Of a stretch of DNA of 40,585 nucleotides, positions 17,048 through 25,242 are shown piece after piece. A program made the position numbers and the translations under genes. The notes beneath the pieces were generated by a model. It saw nothing but the letters and a program-made list of their open reading frames with translations, had not been told where the DNA came from and searched no databases. The DNA comes from Anaerocolumna sp. (GTDB lineage: Bacteria; Bacillota; Clostridia; Lachnospirales; Lachnospiraceae), in NCBI GenBank assembly GCA_029239975.1, contig JARBTX010000056.1, positions 1-40,585 on the forward strand. The letters are read 5' to 3'. Position 1 is the first letter of the stretch. Each line of letters starts with the position of its first letter.

Positions 17048-17770
17048 TTAGTATCCTTTACCAATACATATACTAATAAAATATACTTCCTCTATTTTAT
17101 TACATAATAATATATTTGTACATGCTTCAATAGTACTGCCTGTAGTATAAATATCATCGACTAATATAACTTTACGTAATATATTTCGGTTAGTTTCACC
17201 TACTTCATTAGAGAAAGAAAAGGCTTTTTCTAAATTTTTTAATCTTTCCTTGTCATTTAGTTGCTTCTGGGGCAACGTTTTTTTATCTCTTATTAATAAA
17301 TTGGCCAGTACTGGGATTCCAAGTTCTTTACCGATACCTTTCGCAAGAATTTCTGCTTGATTATAGCCTCTTTGTACTTTTTTGGTCCTATGAATAGGAA
17401 TCGGTATTAAAGCATCTGGCTTTATATTTAGTATCTCATTTTTGTATCGATTTATGACTTCATGTACATAAAAATCACCATATTCTCTGCGACCATGAAA
17501 TTTAAAATCAGAAATGGATTTTTTCATATTAGAATCATAAACCCACATAGAAAACCCTTTTATATAATGAAAATGCTTTTTCTCACAATCATGACAATAT
17601 TCTTTTTCTTCCGATTCTATTGGCTTACTACATTTTTTACATCGAGGCTCGTTTATTTTCGTTAATTTATCCTTACAATCTGGACATGCGAATGCTCCCC
17701 TTGTAGATACAATTTCTCCACATATCGCACATCGTCTTGGATATAAAATATCCATCAATGATTTTAACAC
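17048..17770 (-). CDS. comFC: ComF family phosphoribosyltransferase-like protein
   Basis: About 240 residues. An N-terminal pair of zinc-binding Cys motifs (CAICGEIV, CPDC, CKKC, CHDC within the first 60 residues) precedes a type I phosphoribosyltransferase domain. The PRPP-binding loop is VILVDDIYTTGSTIEAC near 205-221. ComFC proteins are needed for DNA uptake in transformation and work with the ComFA ATPase; no comFA is adjacent. The GTG at 17770 follows GGGGGG by 4 bases and is preferred; an ATG at 17782 lacks a ribosome-binding site. yvyF follows at 13 bases. Confidence 0.88.
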   Translation of the reverse strand: MLKSLMDILYPRRCAICGEIVSTRGAFACPDCKDKLTKINEPRCKKCSKPIESEEKEYCHDCEKKHFHYIKGFSMWVYDSNMKKSISDFKFHGRREYGDFYVHEVINRYKNEILNIKPDALIPIPIHRTKKVQRGYNQAEILAKGIGKELGIPVLANLLIRDKKTLPQKQLNDKERLKNLEKAFSFSNEVGETNRNILRKVILVDDIYTTGSTIEACTNILLCNKIEEVYFISICIGKGY

Positions 17771-17943
17771 TGTTCCCCCCATTATAAAAACGAATAGTCA
17801 CCACGAAACATTAATTTTGAATTTATTTATTATACAACTCCACAATTTTATAGCTTAATCTTACCCTAAAGTAACTTTGGTCAAAAAATTTGTATACATT
17901 GCATGATAAATTCAATACTATTTTGTTTCGTAGTTACCTAAAT

Positions 17944-18858
17944 TTAAAATAATTTTGCTGGATACATTCCTTTTTCTACAAGAGCTTTAAAAGAATTAAC
18001 TACCATCTCTTTATCTTCTTTGTAAGTTACACCAAACCATTTATCATTCGTTCTTACTACATGAACGACTGCTTTCCCTGATTTTATTAAATTACCCACT
18101 ACTTCTGGTAATAAATATTCGGCTTTTAGTTCATTTCCTTGTATGTTACTTAAGAATTCAACAAATCCCGTATTTAATTCTTGTAATAAATCTGATGTGA
18201 AACCCCACATATTCATGGATACAGCACTATTTAGCTCTAATTCAATTGCTTCTCCCTTTGAGTCTTTTGCAACTGCAATATCACCTTTTTGTTCAATACC
18301 GCTAGTTTCAACAATATCCATTAATATACCATCATTATTTACCTTACATACACCTCTTGTTACAGTTCCATTATCACTTAAGGTATTTCCAAGCACAAAA
18401 CCTGCCATACAGAAATCATATTTGTCTGTATTTTCACTAGAGTTGATTAAGAAATCATGTACTTTAACAAACGCTTCTTTACCGTAATAATCATCTGCAT
18501 TAATTACTGCAAAAGGTTCATCTAAAACTCCAAAACAACTTAATACGGCTTGACCAGTTCCCCAAGGTTTTGTTCTATCTTCTGGCTTTGTAAAGCCGTC
18601 TGGAAGGTTATCAATTTCTTGAAAAACATATTCTACTTCTATATGTTTTTCGATTCGATCACCAATCACTTCTTTAAAATCCTGTTCTAAGTCTTTTCTT
18701 ATGATAAAGATAACTTTGTTAAATCCTGCTTCAATTGCATCGTATATAGAGTAATCCATAATAATTTCACCGCCAGGCCCTACTGGCTCCAATTGCTTAA
18801 TACCACCATATCTGCTGCCCAATCCCGCTGCCATAATAACTAATGTTGTCTTTTTCAT
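17944..18858 (-). CDS. Sugar nucleotidyltransferase family protein
   Basis: The 304-residue protein has the nucleotidyltransferase start MAAGLGSRYGGIKQLEPVGP (about residues 9-28; the GxGSR loop and the catalytic Lys), then GTGQAVL and NADDYYG (metal-binding Asp, about 119-125). It resembles GalU/RmlA-type sugar-1-phosphate nucleotidyltransferases, but sugar and nucleotide cannot be assigned. No polysaccharide genes are adjacent. GAGGAGAT precedes the ATG. The leader upstream contains a 14-bp tandem repeat array. No terminator was found downstream. Confidence 0.83.
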   Translation of the reverse strand: MKKTTLVIMAAGLGSRYGGIKQLEPVGPGGEIIMDYSIYDAIEAGFNKVIFIIRKDLEQDFKEVIGDRIEKHIEVEYVFQEIDNLPDGFTKPEDRTKPWGTGQAVLSCFGVLDEPFAVINADDYYGKEAFVKVHDFLINSSENTDKYDFCMAGFVLGNTLSDNGTVTRGVCKVNNDGILMDIVETSGIEQKGDIAVAKDSKGEAIELELNSAVSMNMWGFTSDLLQELNTGFVEFLSNIQGNELKAEYLLPEVVGNLIKSGKAVVHVVRTNDKWFGVTYKEDKEMVVNSFKALVEKGMYPAKLF

Positions 18859-19215
18859 AACTATCTCCTCTCAATATCTATTCTATTTTCATGGATATCT
18901 CTCTTCATGGATATCTTTTCATGGATATTCTTTTTACGAATAGCTTTTCTTAATTATCTTTTTATGAATACTCTTTTCATGGATATCTTCTCATGAATAT
19001 CTTTTCATGGATATCTTCTCATGGATATCTTCTCATGGATATCTTCTCATGGATATCTTCTCATGGATATCCTCTCATGGATATCTTCTCATGGATATCT
19101 TTTGTTCATGATAATGCATTTTTATTTTTTATTTGTTTATTATAACTCAAAATATAATAGGATGCACTATTTATTTACTAATTTTTCTAATATATGAAAT
19201 TGCTTCTAGAGGTCA
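18859..19215. other. Intergenic region carrying the 14-bp repeat array
   Basis: No gene is seen. A TATAAT box at 19139-19144 (minus strand, weak -35) would start transcription near 19132. That would put the whole repeat array in a 5' leader of about 270 bases of the nucleotidyltransferase gene. Confidence 0.6.
18978..19103. repeat. 14-bp tandem repeat, nine contiguous units plus degenerate copies
   Basis: Nine head-to-tail copies of CATGGATATCTTCT run from 18978 to 19103, most differing by 0-2 bases. Two more (18890, 18906) and a decayed stretch (18920-18977) extend the array to 18890. Each unit holds a GATATC palindrome. On the minus strand each unit reads ATG AGA AGA TAT CCA TGA, the stop overlapping the next unit's ATG. 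Confidence 0.92.
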
Positions 19216-21438
19216 TCACATTTCACGTAATTCAACAATACGATTTGTTAGTCCTGAATATCTACGTTGCTCACTTTCATTATCAATCATCATTTGAACA
19301 GTATCTTCACTTCCTACGATGGTTACACAACTTTTAGCTCTCGTTACTGCTGTGTATAATAGGTTACGATTAAATAACATTCTTGGTCCAGTTAAAAGTG
19401 GCATTACAATTGCAGGATATTCACTACCTTGTGATTTGTGTATGGTTATGGCATAAGCTAATTCTAATTCTTCTAGTTGGCTAAAGGTATACTCAACCAT
19501 TCTACCTTCATCAAATTCTATTGTAATCTGTTCTGCAAACAGATTGATTTCTTTAATGATTCCTGTGTCCCCATTAAATACTCCAGTCCCATTCTCTGTA
19601 GTAATTCCATACTTACTTTTGATTTCCCAAGTAAGTTGATAATTATTTTTTATCTGCATAACCTTATCGCCTTCACGAAAGATACAATTATGAAATTCCT
19701 TTTCCTTTTTATCATTGGATGGTGGATTCAGATATTGTTGTAAGATCTGATTTAATCGTTCTACACCTAATTCTCCTTTTCTCATAGGTGTAAGTACTTG
19801 AATGTCATACATGGTAGCATTAACGTATTTAGGCATTTTATCTCGAACAAGTGTAATAATTACTTGTATAATTTTAGTTACCTCATCACGCTTTAGCAGG
19901 AAAAAATCTTTACTTTTATTATCTAACTTTATCTGTTCCCCTGCATTAATTTTATGTGCGTTAACAATAATATCACTTTCTGTTGCCTGTCTAAATATTT
20001 TTGTTAACTTAACCACATTAAAATGATGTGAATTAATAATGTCTTTTAAGACATTTCCAGGTCCAACGGAAGGTAACTGATTAATGTCACCTACTAGAAT
20101 TAATCTTGTACCAACAGTAATTGCTTTTAGTAAAGCATGCATTAGACTTATATCTACCATAGACATTTCATCTATTATAATTACATCTGTTTCAAGTGGA
20201 TTTGCTTCATTTCTTTCAAAAACTAGTTTGCTATCCATATCTCCAGACATTTTTGATATCTCTAATAATCGATGAATCGTCCTTGCTTCATATCCAGTCG
20301 TTTCAGTCATTCTTTTTGCTGCTCTACCAGTTGGTGCAGCTAGCAATATATCCATACCTTCTGCTTCAAAAAAGCGTATGATTGCATTAATCGTTGTCGT
20401 TTTACCTGTTCCAGGGCCACCAGTTAATACAAGGATACCATTTCGTGCAGCTTCAACAACAGCCGTGCGCTGCAAATCATCTAACTCTATTTTAAACTGT
20501 TTTTCAACAGCTACTAATTGATTTTCTATTTCGGTAATAGTTAAATCATACTTTATATTTAAGTCACATAACATTTTAGCTGAATTTAATTCCAAATAAA
20601 AAAGACTTGCACTATAGATTTGCTTTTGCCCATTTAATTCGCGAATCATTATTTTCTTATCAATGGCTAAATCCATTAAATGTTTGTCTATATGGTTTAC
20701 ATCCACTCCAAGCATTTCTGCTGTTTTAGAAGCTAATAAGTCAAAAGGCAAATAAACATGCCCGGAAGCACTTCCTTGAAGTAACATATATAATATACCT
20801 GCTTTTATACGGTAATCAGAATCTGTACCGATACCAACCTTAGCGGCGATTTCATCCGCCAATTTAAAGCCTATACCAGTAATATCTTCCGCCATTTTAT
20901 ATGGATTCTCTTTTACAATTTGATACATCTTAGCGCCATACTCTTTATATATCTTTACCGCCAAAGTGGTAGATATACCATATTGCTGTAAAAATAACAT
21001 GGCACCTCTCATATCTTTTTTATCGTCAAATTGTTTTGCTATTTCTCTTGCCATATTTTCGCTGATACCTTTTACTTCAGACAGGCGTTCTGGCTCTTCT
21101 TCAATAATACGAAAGGTATCATTCTTAAACTTTCTAACAATTCTTGCAGCTAAAGCGTTACCTATTCCTTTAATTGCACCAGACCCCAAGTATCTCTCCA
21201 TGGATTGTAAATCTTCTGGTTCTTTAAATTCGTAACTTTGAACTTGAAATTGTTGACCATACAAAGAATGTTCGATATAACTTCCGGTAGCTTTAATAAA
21301 TTCTCCTTCGCTTATAAAAGTAAAGGAACCAACACAAGTCATCTCCTCTGTGTCATTTACTAATGTCAACACTGTATATCCATTTTCTGAATTACGAAAT
21401 ACTATTTTATCTACATACCCTTCTAAAACTTCAGACAA
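19216..21438 (-). CDS. recD2: RecD2-type ATP-dependent DNA helicase
   Basis: The roughly 740-residue SF1B 5'-3' helicase has an N-terminal OB-like domain (EGYVDKIVFRNSENGYTVL), then helix-hairpin-helix motifs (GSGAIKGIGNALAARIV, GISENMAREIA, ITGIGFKLADEIA). Walker A is GGPGTGKTTT near residue 345, Walker B DEMSMVD near 430, and the C-terminal motif VI region is TAVTRAKSCVTIVGS. The long N-terminus marks RecD2, found where RecBC is absent, with roles in repair and replication-fork maintenance. The start is uncertain: TTG at 21438 has a GGTGGGG site and fits the family, whereas the ATG at 21462 has no ribosome-binding site. Confidence 0.93.
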   Translation of the reverse strand: MSEVLEGYVDKIVFRNSENGYTVLTLVNDTEEMTCVGSFTFISEGEFIKATGSYIEHSLYGQQFQVQSYEFKEPEDLQSMERYLGSGAIKGIGNALAARIVRKFKNDTFRIIEEEPERLSEVKGISENMAREIAKQFDDKKDMRGAMLFLQQYGISTTLAVKIYKEYGAKMYQIVKENPYKMAEDITGIGFKLADEIAAKVGIGTDSDYRIKAGILYMLLQGSASGHVYLPFDLLASKTAEMLGVDVNHIDKHLMDLAIDKKIMIRELNGQKQIYSASLFYLELNSAKMLCDLNIKYDLTITEIENQLVAVEKQFKIELDDLQRTAVVEAARNGILVLTGGPGTGKTTTINAIIRFFEAEGMDILLAAPTGRAAKRMTETTGYEARTIHRLLEISKMSGDMDSKLVFERNEANPLETDVIIIDEMSMVDISLMHALLKAITVGTRLILVGDINQLPSVGPGNVLKDIINSHHFNVVKLTKIFRQATESDIIVNAHKINAGEQIKLDNKSKDFFLLKRDEVTKIIQVIITLVRDKMPKYVNATMYDIQVLTPMRKGELGVERLNQILQQYLNPPSNDKKEKEFHNCIFREGDKVMQIKNNYQLTWEIKSKYGITTENGTGVFNGDTGIIKEINLFAEQITIEFDEGRMVEYTFSQLEELELAYAITIHKSQGSEYPAIVMPLLTGPRMLFNRNLLYTAVTRAKSCVTIVGSEDTVQMMIDNESEQRRYSGLTNRIVELREM

Positions 21439-21513
21439 TTTATTCCCCACCTTCTTTATCATAATGAATTTTGCGATACATTTTATTATTCCAATTGACT
21501 ACAATGATTAAGA

Positions 21514-21733
21514 TGTCAAAAGCCCTTCTATAAACATATTTACGTCAATTTGCACATATTCACACTTGGCAAGGCGTGATGTAAATAAAAAGTTAATGAG
21601 TAACTGTTATGAATGTCGTATTACGAACTTCATCAAGCGCGAGCGTGCCCAGACTTAACTTTTTATTTACATCACGCATCTAGAATCACATTGTGTAAAT
21701 CAACATATATTAAATAAAGATGGGCTTTTGACA
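21514..21733. repeat. 220-bp palindromic (MITE-like) element
   Basis: Its termini are a perfect 12-bp inverted repeat, TGTCAAAAGCCC / GGGCTTTTGACA. Inside is a perfect 23-bp inverted repeat (21574-21596 with 21655-21677). The centre (about 21609-21633) is a further imperfect palindrome around TCGTATTACGA. Between the perfect arms the pairing is imperfect. It encodes no protein. No clear target-site duplication flanks it. It resembles a non-autonomous repeat element. Confidence 0.75.
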
Positions 21734-21755
21734 CCCTAATCCTACAATATAAATA

Positions 21756-21792
21756 TGTCCCAAACTTAACCTTACGGGTAAAGTTTGGGACA
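21756..21792 (-). terminator. Hairpin after the flagellar unit, probable terminator
   Basis: A perfect 12-bp stem (TGTCCCAAACTT at 21756-21767 with 21781-21792) has a 13-base loop, 21 bases beyond the rod-binding gene. The U run on the minus strand is weak (ATATTTATATT), so efficiency is uncertain. Confidence 0.6.
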
Positions 21793-21813
21793 GTCTCAAT
21801 CTATGTATCGTTT

Positions 21814-22149
21814 TTAATTTCTCTTCATTGATTCATAAAGCATCTGAGCGATACCCATGTTACCGCTGTCTGTAACATTCTCAGCATATTCTTGGTATAA
21901 CATATCTTCGAATTGATTTAGATACTCATTTTTTTCTTCTGTTTCTGGAACAGTTTTTCTCATTTCTTTGAATAACTGCTCTACAAAATAGGATTCAAAA
22001 CTTTTGCATACATCCATCAATTCTTGATCTGTCGCATTATCGATATTGTTACTATTTAGCTTTGATTCTAATTTATTCGTTTTATCGGAGGTATTTAATT
22101 TTGATGCTATATTAGCATAAGGTGATGTATTTCCTATTGATATACTCAT
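21814..22149 (-). CDS. Rod-binding protein (FlgJ N-terminal domain-like)
   Basis: The 111-residue protein carries the rod-binding domain seen in the N-terminal part of FlgJ: LMDVCKSFESYFVEQLFKEMRKTVP followed by YLNQFEDMLYQEYAENVTDSGNMGIAQMLYESM. It lacks the muramidase domain, as is usual in Firmicutes where the two functions are separate. It likely caps or scaffolds rod assembly outside the membrane. AGGAGG precedes the ATG at 8 bases. It starts 13 bases after flhP and ends the mbl-flhO-flhP unit. Confidence 0.87.
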   Translation of the reverse strand: MSISIGNTSPYANIASKLNTSDKTNKLESKLNSNNIDNATDQELMDVCKSFESYFVEQLFKEMRKTVPETEEKNEYLNQFEDMLYQEYAENVTDSGNMGIAQMLYESMKRN

Positions 22150-22162
22150 TTCTTACCTCCTA

Positions 22163-22978
22163 TTATCTTCGTAGATTGTTTGCTTGTTGTAGCATTTCAT
22201 CTGCAGCAGTGATGGACTTTGAATTCATTTCGTATGCTCTTTGAGCAACAATTAAATCTACCATTTCATTTACTGCTTGAACATTGGAACCTTCCAAGTA
22301 TCCTTGGTGTATTTTACCCTTTGTCAATGTTGCATCCTCAGATTCTAACCTAGCAGCACCAGAAGCAGCAGTTTCTTTTAAAATACTACCACCTGCTTTT
22401 TCCATACCTGCAGGATTATTGAACTGTGCGATGCTAATTTGCATATTAAGTGGTTGCATATCACCATTTGCATCAGGATATGTTAAATTACCTAATTCAT
22501 CGATTTCTAATAGTGATGCATCTAAATTGGGATCTAATACAATAGGTGCACCTGCTGTATCTAATACTGGATATCCTTCTGCTGTAGCTAACGTAGTTCC
22601 TGTACTTCCAACAGACATAGTGAAATTACCATTCCTTGTGTATCCAATCGTTCCATCACTTAAAGCTACACGGAAGAAACCTTTGCCTTCAATTGCAAAA
22701 TCATAATCATTTCCTGTCTCTTGTAAGTTACCTTGAGTATATTGTGAAACAATTGCAGTGTTACGAACACCTAGTCCTACTTGGATACCGGATGGTTTAT
22801 TTTCACCTTCTGCATTTGTTGAAGTTTGTTGTATTGTTTGATATAACAAAGTTTTAAACTGTGCCGATTCTTTTTTATAACCAGTTGTATTTATATTCGC
22901 TAAGTTATTGGAGATTGTATCAACATTCGTTTGTTGTGTCATCATACCGGATGCTGCAGTCCATAGTGATCTCATCAT
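22163..22978 (-). CDS. flhP: Flagellar basal-body rod protein FlgG/FlhP
   Basis: The 271-residue rod protein starts MMRSLWTAASGMMTQQTNVDTISNNLANINTTGYKKE, the N-terminal flagellar rod signature. It ends with the matching C-terminal motif SNVQAVNEMVDLIVAQRAYEMNSKSITAADEMLQQANNL. A middle segment (YDFAIEGKGFFRVALSDGTIGYTRNGNF) is shared by FlgG-type proteins. It is exported by the flagellar type III system and packs in the distal rod. The second position after mbl matches flhP of Bacillus. The ribosome-binding site AAAGGA is 10-11 bases from the first of two adjacent ATGs. Confidence 0.92.
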   Translation of the reverse strand: MMRSLWTAASGMMTQQTNVDTISNNLANINTTGYKKESAQFKTLLYQTIQQTSTNAEGENKPSGIQVGLGVRNTAIVSQYTQGNLQETGNDYDFAIEGKGFFRVALSDGTIGYTRNGNFTMSVGSTGTTLATAEGYPVLDTAGAPIVLDPNLDASLLEIDELGNLTYPDANGDMQPLNMQISIAQFNNPAGMEKAGGSILKETAASGAARLESEDATLTKGKIHQGYLEGSNVQAVNEMVDLIVAQRAYEMNSKSITAADEMLQQANNLRR

Positions 22979-23009
22979 AGGCTATTTGTCCTTTCTTTCG
23001 TTCCTACCC

Positions 23010-23786
23010 TTAAACCTTACCAACTGAATTTGCCGCTAAGTCTATGGTTCCATCTATTGTCTGGATTACTTTTTGATTTGCTTCGTAGGCTCTAGTAATT
23101 GCTATCATGTCAACCATTTCAGCAACCACATTTACATTGGATTGTTCTGTGAAACCTTGCATTATAGTAGCATTTGAACCTGTAGTTTCTGCTCCTTCTA
23201 ACGCTAAATACATGGTATCACCTTGTTTTTCAAGGTAATTATAATCGACGAAATCTGTTATTTTTACCTTATCAACAAGTGTTCCGTTCGCATATACGGA
23301 TCCATCAATATCAACTACAACATTAGAAGCTGCATCTACTGGAATCACTATCTTTCCACTCTCGCCAAGCAATGCATTACCTTCTGAATCAACTAAAGTA
23401 CCATCCTGGGCTAACTGAAAGGATCCATCTCTAGTATATTTTATTACTTCATTTCCTTCTTTATCTGTTACTGAAACATTAAAAAATCCTTTACCATCTA
23501 TGGCTAAGTCATATTTATTACCAGTTTCTCTAAGAGAACCTTGATTATAATCTGTATAAACTTCTCCTAATTTTACACCTAGACTCATAGTTCCTATAGG
23601 TCTATCAACAAAATTTTCTGATACATCTTTAATTTTTAGGGTTAGAAGATTATCAAACGATTGGCTCGTCACATTGTCTTTCTTATAACCTACAGTAGCC
23701 GCATTGGCTAAATTATTTGATATAATATCTAGTCTCTTTTGTTCATTTGACATGCCTGTCCACGCCGTATATAGTCCTCTTACCAT
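23010..23786 (-). CDS. flhO: Flagellar basal-body rod protein FlgF/FlhO-like
   Basis: The 258-residue paralogue of its neighbour has the rod signature (LYTAWTGMSNEQKRLDIISNNLANAATVGYKKD), the central YDLAIDGKGFFNV segment and the C-terminal SNVNVVAEMVDMIAITRAYEANQKVIQTIDGT. The ATG at 23786 (MVRGLYTAW) matches the family start, with GGAGGG 4 bases upstream. The frame stays open 15 codons further to a GTG, but that stretch is the repeated stem-loop element, not protein. It lies between mbl and flhP as in Bacillus. A sigma-28-like promoter overlaps the end of mbl, so it can be switched on with motility genes separately from mbl. Confidence 0.92.
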   Translation of the reverse strand: MVRGLYTAWTGMSNEQKRLDIISNNLANAATVGYKKDNVTSQSFDNLLTLKIKDVSENFVDRPIGTMSLGVKLGEVYTDYNQGSLRETGNKYDLAIDGKGFFNVSVTDKEGNEVIKYTRDGSFQLAQDGTLVDSEGNALLGESGKIVIPVDAASNVVVDIDGSVYANGTLVDKVKITDFVDYNYLEKQGDTMYLALEGAETTGSNATIMQGFTEQSNVNVVAEMVDMIAITRAYEANQKVIQTIDGTIDLAANSVGKV

Positions 23787-23791
23787 TTTAC

Positions 23792-23831
23792 CCTCCATGC
23801 TGCCGTACACCGCGAATCCCAGCGTCAGCAC
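23792..23831 (-). promoter_or_regulatory. Repeated stem-loop element at the RBS, copy B
   Basis: Reads GTGCTGACGCTGG at its 5' end and GCATGGAGG at its 3' end. TGCTG pairs with CAGCA, and ACGCTG with CGGTGT around a 7-base loop. Compared with copy A (14931-14970), five of the seven differences are in the loop or the 4-base bulge and two keep the pairing. It forms the flhO ribosome-binding site. Confidence 0.65.
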
Positions 23832-23840
23832 AAATCTACC

Positions 23841-23865
23841 GTGTGAAAATTTATAATTTTCACAC
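23841..23865 (-). other. Leader hairpin of flhO
   Basis: A perfect 11-bp stem (GTGTGAAAATT / AATTTTCACAC) has a 3-base loop. A further 7-bp hairpin (TTACTTC / GAAGTAA) lies at 23875-23892. With the element at 23792-23831, the flhO leader holds three successive hairpins. No U run follows on the minus strand. Confidence 0.7.
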
Positions 23866-23905
23866 TTCTCCTACTTACTTCTATTGAAGTAATCTGTTTA
23901 GTAAT

Positions 23906-23932
23906 ATATCGGATGGTTACATGATTTTATTA
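23906..23932 (-). promoter_or_regulatory. Sigma-28 (SigD)-like promoter of flhO-flhP
   Basis: The minus strand has TAAT, 15 bases, TCCGATAT, close to the SigD consensus TAAA-N15-GCCGATAT (10 of 12). A TAAA also occurs, but only 12 bases from the -10. It overlaps the last codons of mbl by a few bases of spacing and gives a leader of about 110 bases. Confidence 0.65.
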
Positions 23933-23938
23933 ATAGTA

Positions 23939-24928
23939 TTAATCTCTTTTTCCACTTAAAAATTCAACAAATTTACCAGTTCCAATTGCAACTGCTGTCA
24001 TTGGATCTTCTGCTGTCATGGTATTAATACCTGTCTTTTCTTCAATTAGTTGCTCTAAACCATATAATAAGCATCCACCACCTGTTAAAACAATACCACG
24101 GTCGGCAATATCAGCTGCTAATTCTGGTGGAGTTTTTTCTAATACACTATGAACAGCTTCAACAATTTGAGAAGTTGTTTCTTTTAATGCTTCTTCTGTC
24201 TCATCTGATGTAACTGTAATTGTCTTAGGAAGACCTGTTACAAGGTTACGGCCTCTTACATCCAAAGATACAACTTCAGGTCTCTTATAAGCAGAACCAA
24301 TTTTAATCTTAATATCTTCTGCCGTTCTTTCACCGATTAATAAATTGTGTTTTTTACGCATGTATCTTACGATAGCTTCATCAAAATCATCACCAGCTAT
24401 TTTAATAGATGTACTAACTACAGTACCACCTAATGAAATAACAGCGATATCAGAAGTACCCCCACCGATATCTACAATCATATTACCACATGGTCTTGAA
24501 ATATCGATACCTGCACCAATCGCTGCTGCAATTGGTTCTTCTATAATAGCAACTTCTCTAGCACCTGCCTGATATGTTGCATCTTCTACTGCTTTTTTCT
24601 CAACTTCAGTAACTCCACTTGGTACACAAACACTGATTCTTGGTTTACGGAATCTTTGTTTACCAACTGCTTTTTGTATGAAATATTTAAGCATCTTCTC
24701 TGTTACAGTATAATCAGAAATAACACCTTGTCTTAAAGGTCTTACTGCCACAATATTACCAGGAGTTCTACCAAGCATTAATCTTGCTTCCTCACCGATT
24801 GCTTTGATTTTATTTGTATCTCTATCAAATGCAACTACAGATGGCTCTTTTAGCACAACACCTTTTCCTTTTATATACACTAAAACACTTGCAGTACCCA
24901 AATCAATTCCTATATCACTACCCAACAT
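23939..24928 (-). CDS. mbl: MreB/Mbl family actin-like rod-shape protein
   Basis: The 329-residue bacterial actin polymerises under the membrane and organises lateral wall synthesis. Phosphate-binding loops are IGIDLGTASVLVYIKGKG (residues 6-23) and MIVDIGGGTSDIAVISLGG (about 148-166). The adenosine-contact region is GIVLTGGGCLLYGLEQLI near the C-terminus. The membrane anchor is probably the MLGSDIGI start. The mbl-flhO-flhP order follows Bacillus, so it is called Mbl rather than MreB; no mreCD is adjacent. AAAGGAG lies 8 bases before the ATG. A sigma-A promoter lies about 170 bases upstream. Confidence 0.92.
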   Translation of the reverse strand: MLGSDIGIDLGTASVLVYIKGKGVVLKEPSVVAFDRDTNKIKAIGEEARLMLGRTPGNIVAVRPLRQGVISDYTVTEKMLKYFIQKAVGKQRFRKPRISVCVPSGVTEVEKKAVEDATYQAGAREVAIIEEPIAAAIGAGIDISRPCGNMIVDIGGGTSDIAVISLGGTVVSTSIKIAGDDFDEAIVRYMRKKHNLLIGERTAEDIKIKIGSAYKRPEVVSLDVRGRNLVTGLPKTITVTSDETEEALKETTSQIVEAVHSVLEKTPPELAADIADRGIVLTGGGCLLYGLEQLIEEKTGINTMTAEDPMTAVAIGTGKFVEFLSGKRD

Positions 24929-25095
24929 AATAATCTCCTTTCCGTTCCTCTAGATATATGCTTTTCGTTTTATCTTTCGTAATTTATAAGTCAAAAAGCT
25001 AAACATTTTATTTTTTATTTTTAAGTCACTGTAAATTAAAGTATCCTATACTCTAATTTTTTCCAATCAAATGTCAATTAAACATATTCTCTTAT

Positions 25096-25124
25096 ATTAT
25101 ATACACATTTTTGTAATAATTCAA
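25096..25124 (-). promoter_or_regulatory. Sigma-A promoter of mbl
   Basis: TTGAAT, 17 bases, TATAAT on the minus strand. Confidence 0.7.
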
Positions 25125-25190
25125 AGGAAATTTTTAAAATTATGAAATATCATGTAAAATTTAAGAAAGCCTTAAGAAATATAGCATAAA

Positions 25191-25224
25191 TAAAAAAAAT
25201 CCTCTGCAAAAGCAGAGGATTTTC
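25191..25224 (-). terminator. Rho-independent terminator of tuf
   Basis: A perfect 9-bp stem (ATCCTCTGC at 25199-25207 with 25212-25220) with a 4-base loop is followed by eight or more U on the minus strand. Confidence 0.93.
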
Positions 25225-25242
25225 TATTAACTTAATTTAAAA

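Larger units (their letters stand above)
21439..21813. other. Intergenic region between the flagellar genes and recD2
   Basis: No gene is seen. It is filled by a 220-bp inverted-repeat element (21514-21733) and a hairpin (21756-21792) near the end of the flagellar unit. Confidence 0.75.
24929..25242. other. Intergenic region between mbl and tuf
   Basis: No gene is seen. It holds the mbl promoter (25096-25124) with a leader of about 160 bases, and the tuf terminator (25191-25224). Confidence 0.7.

Noticed and set aside
18890..19103. CRISPR array
   Set aside because: Units are 14 bases, directly contiguous and without spacers; no cas genes are present.
23787..23831. N-terminal 15-residue extension of flhO from the upstream GTG
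   Set aside because: It has no ribosome-binding site, is absent from the rod-protein family, and the same sequence occurs non-coding (followed by a stop) before the thioesterase gene.
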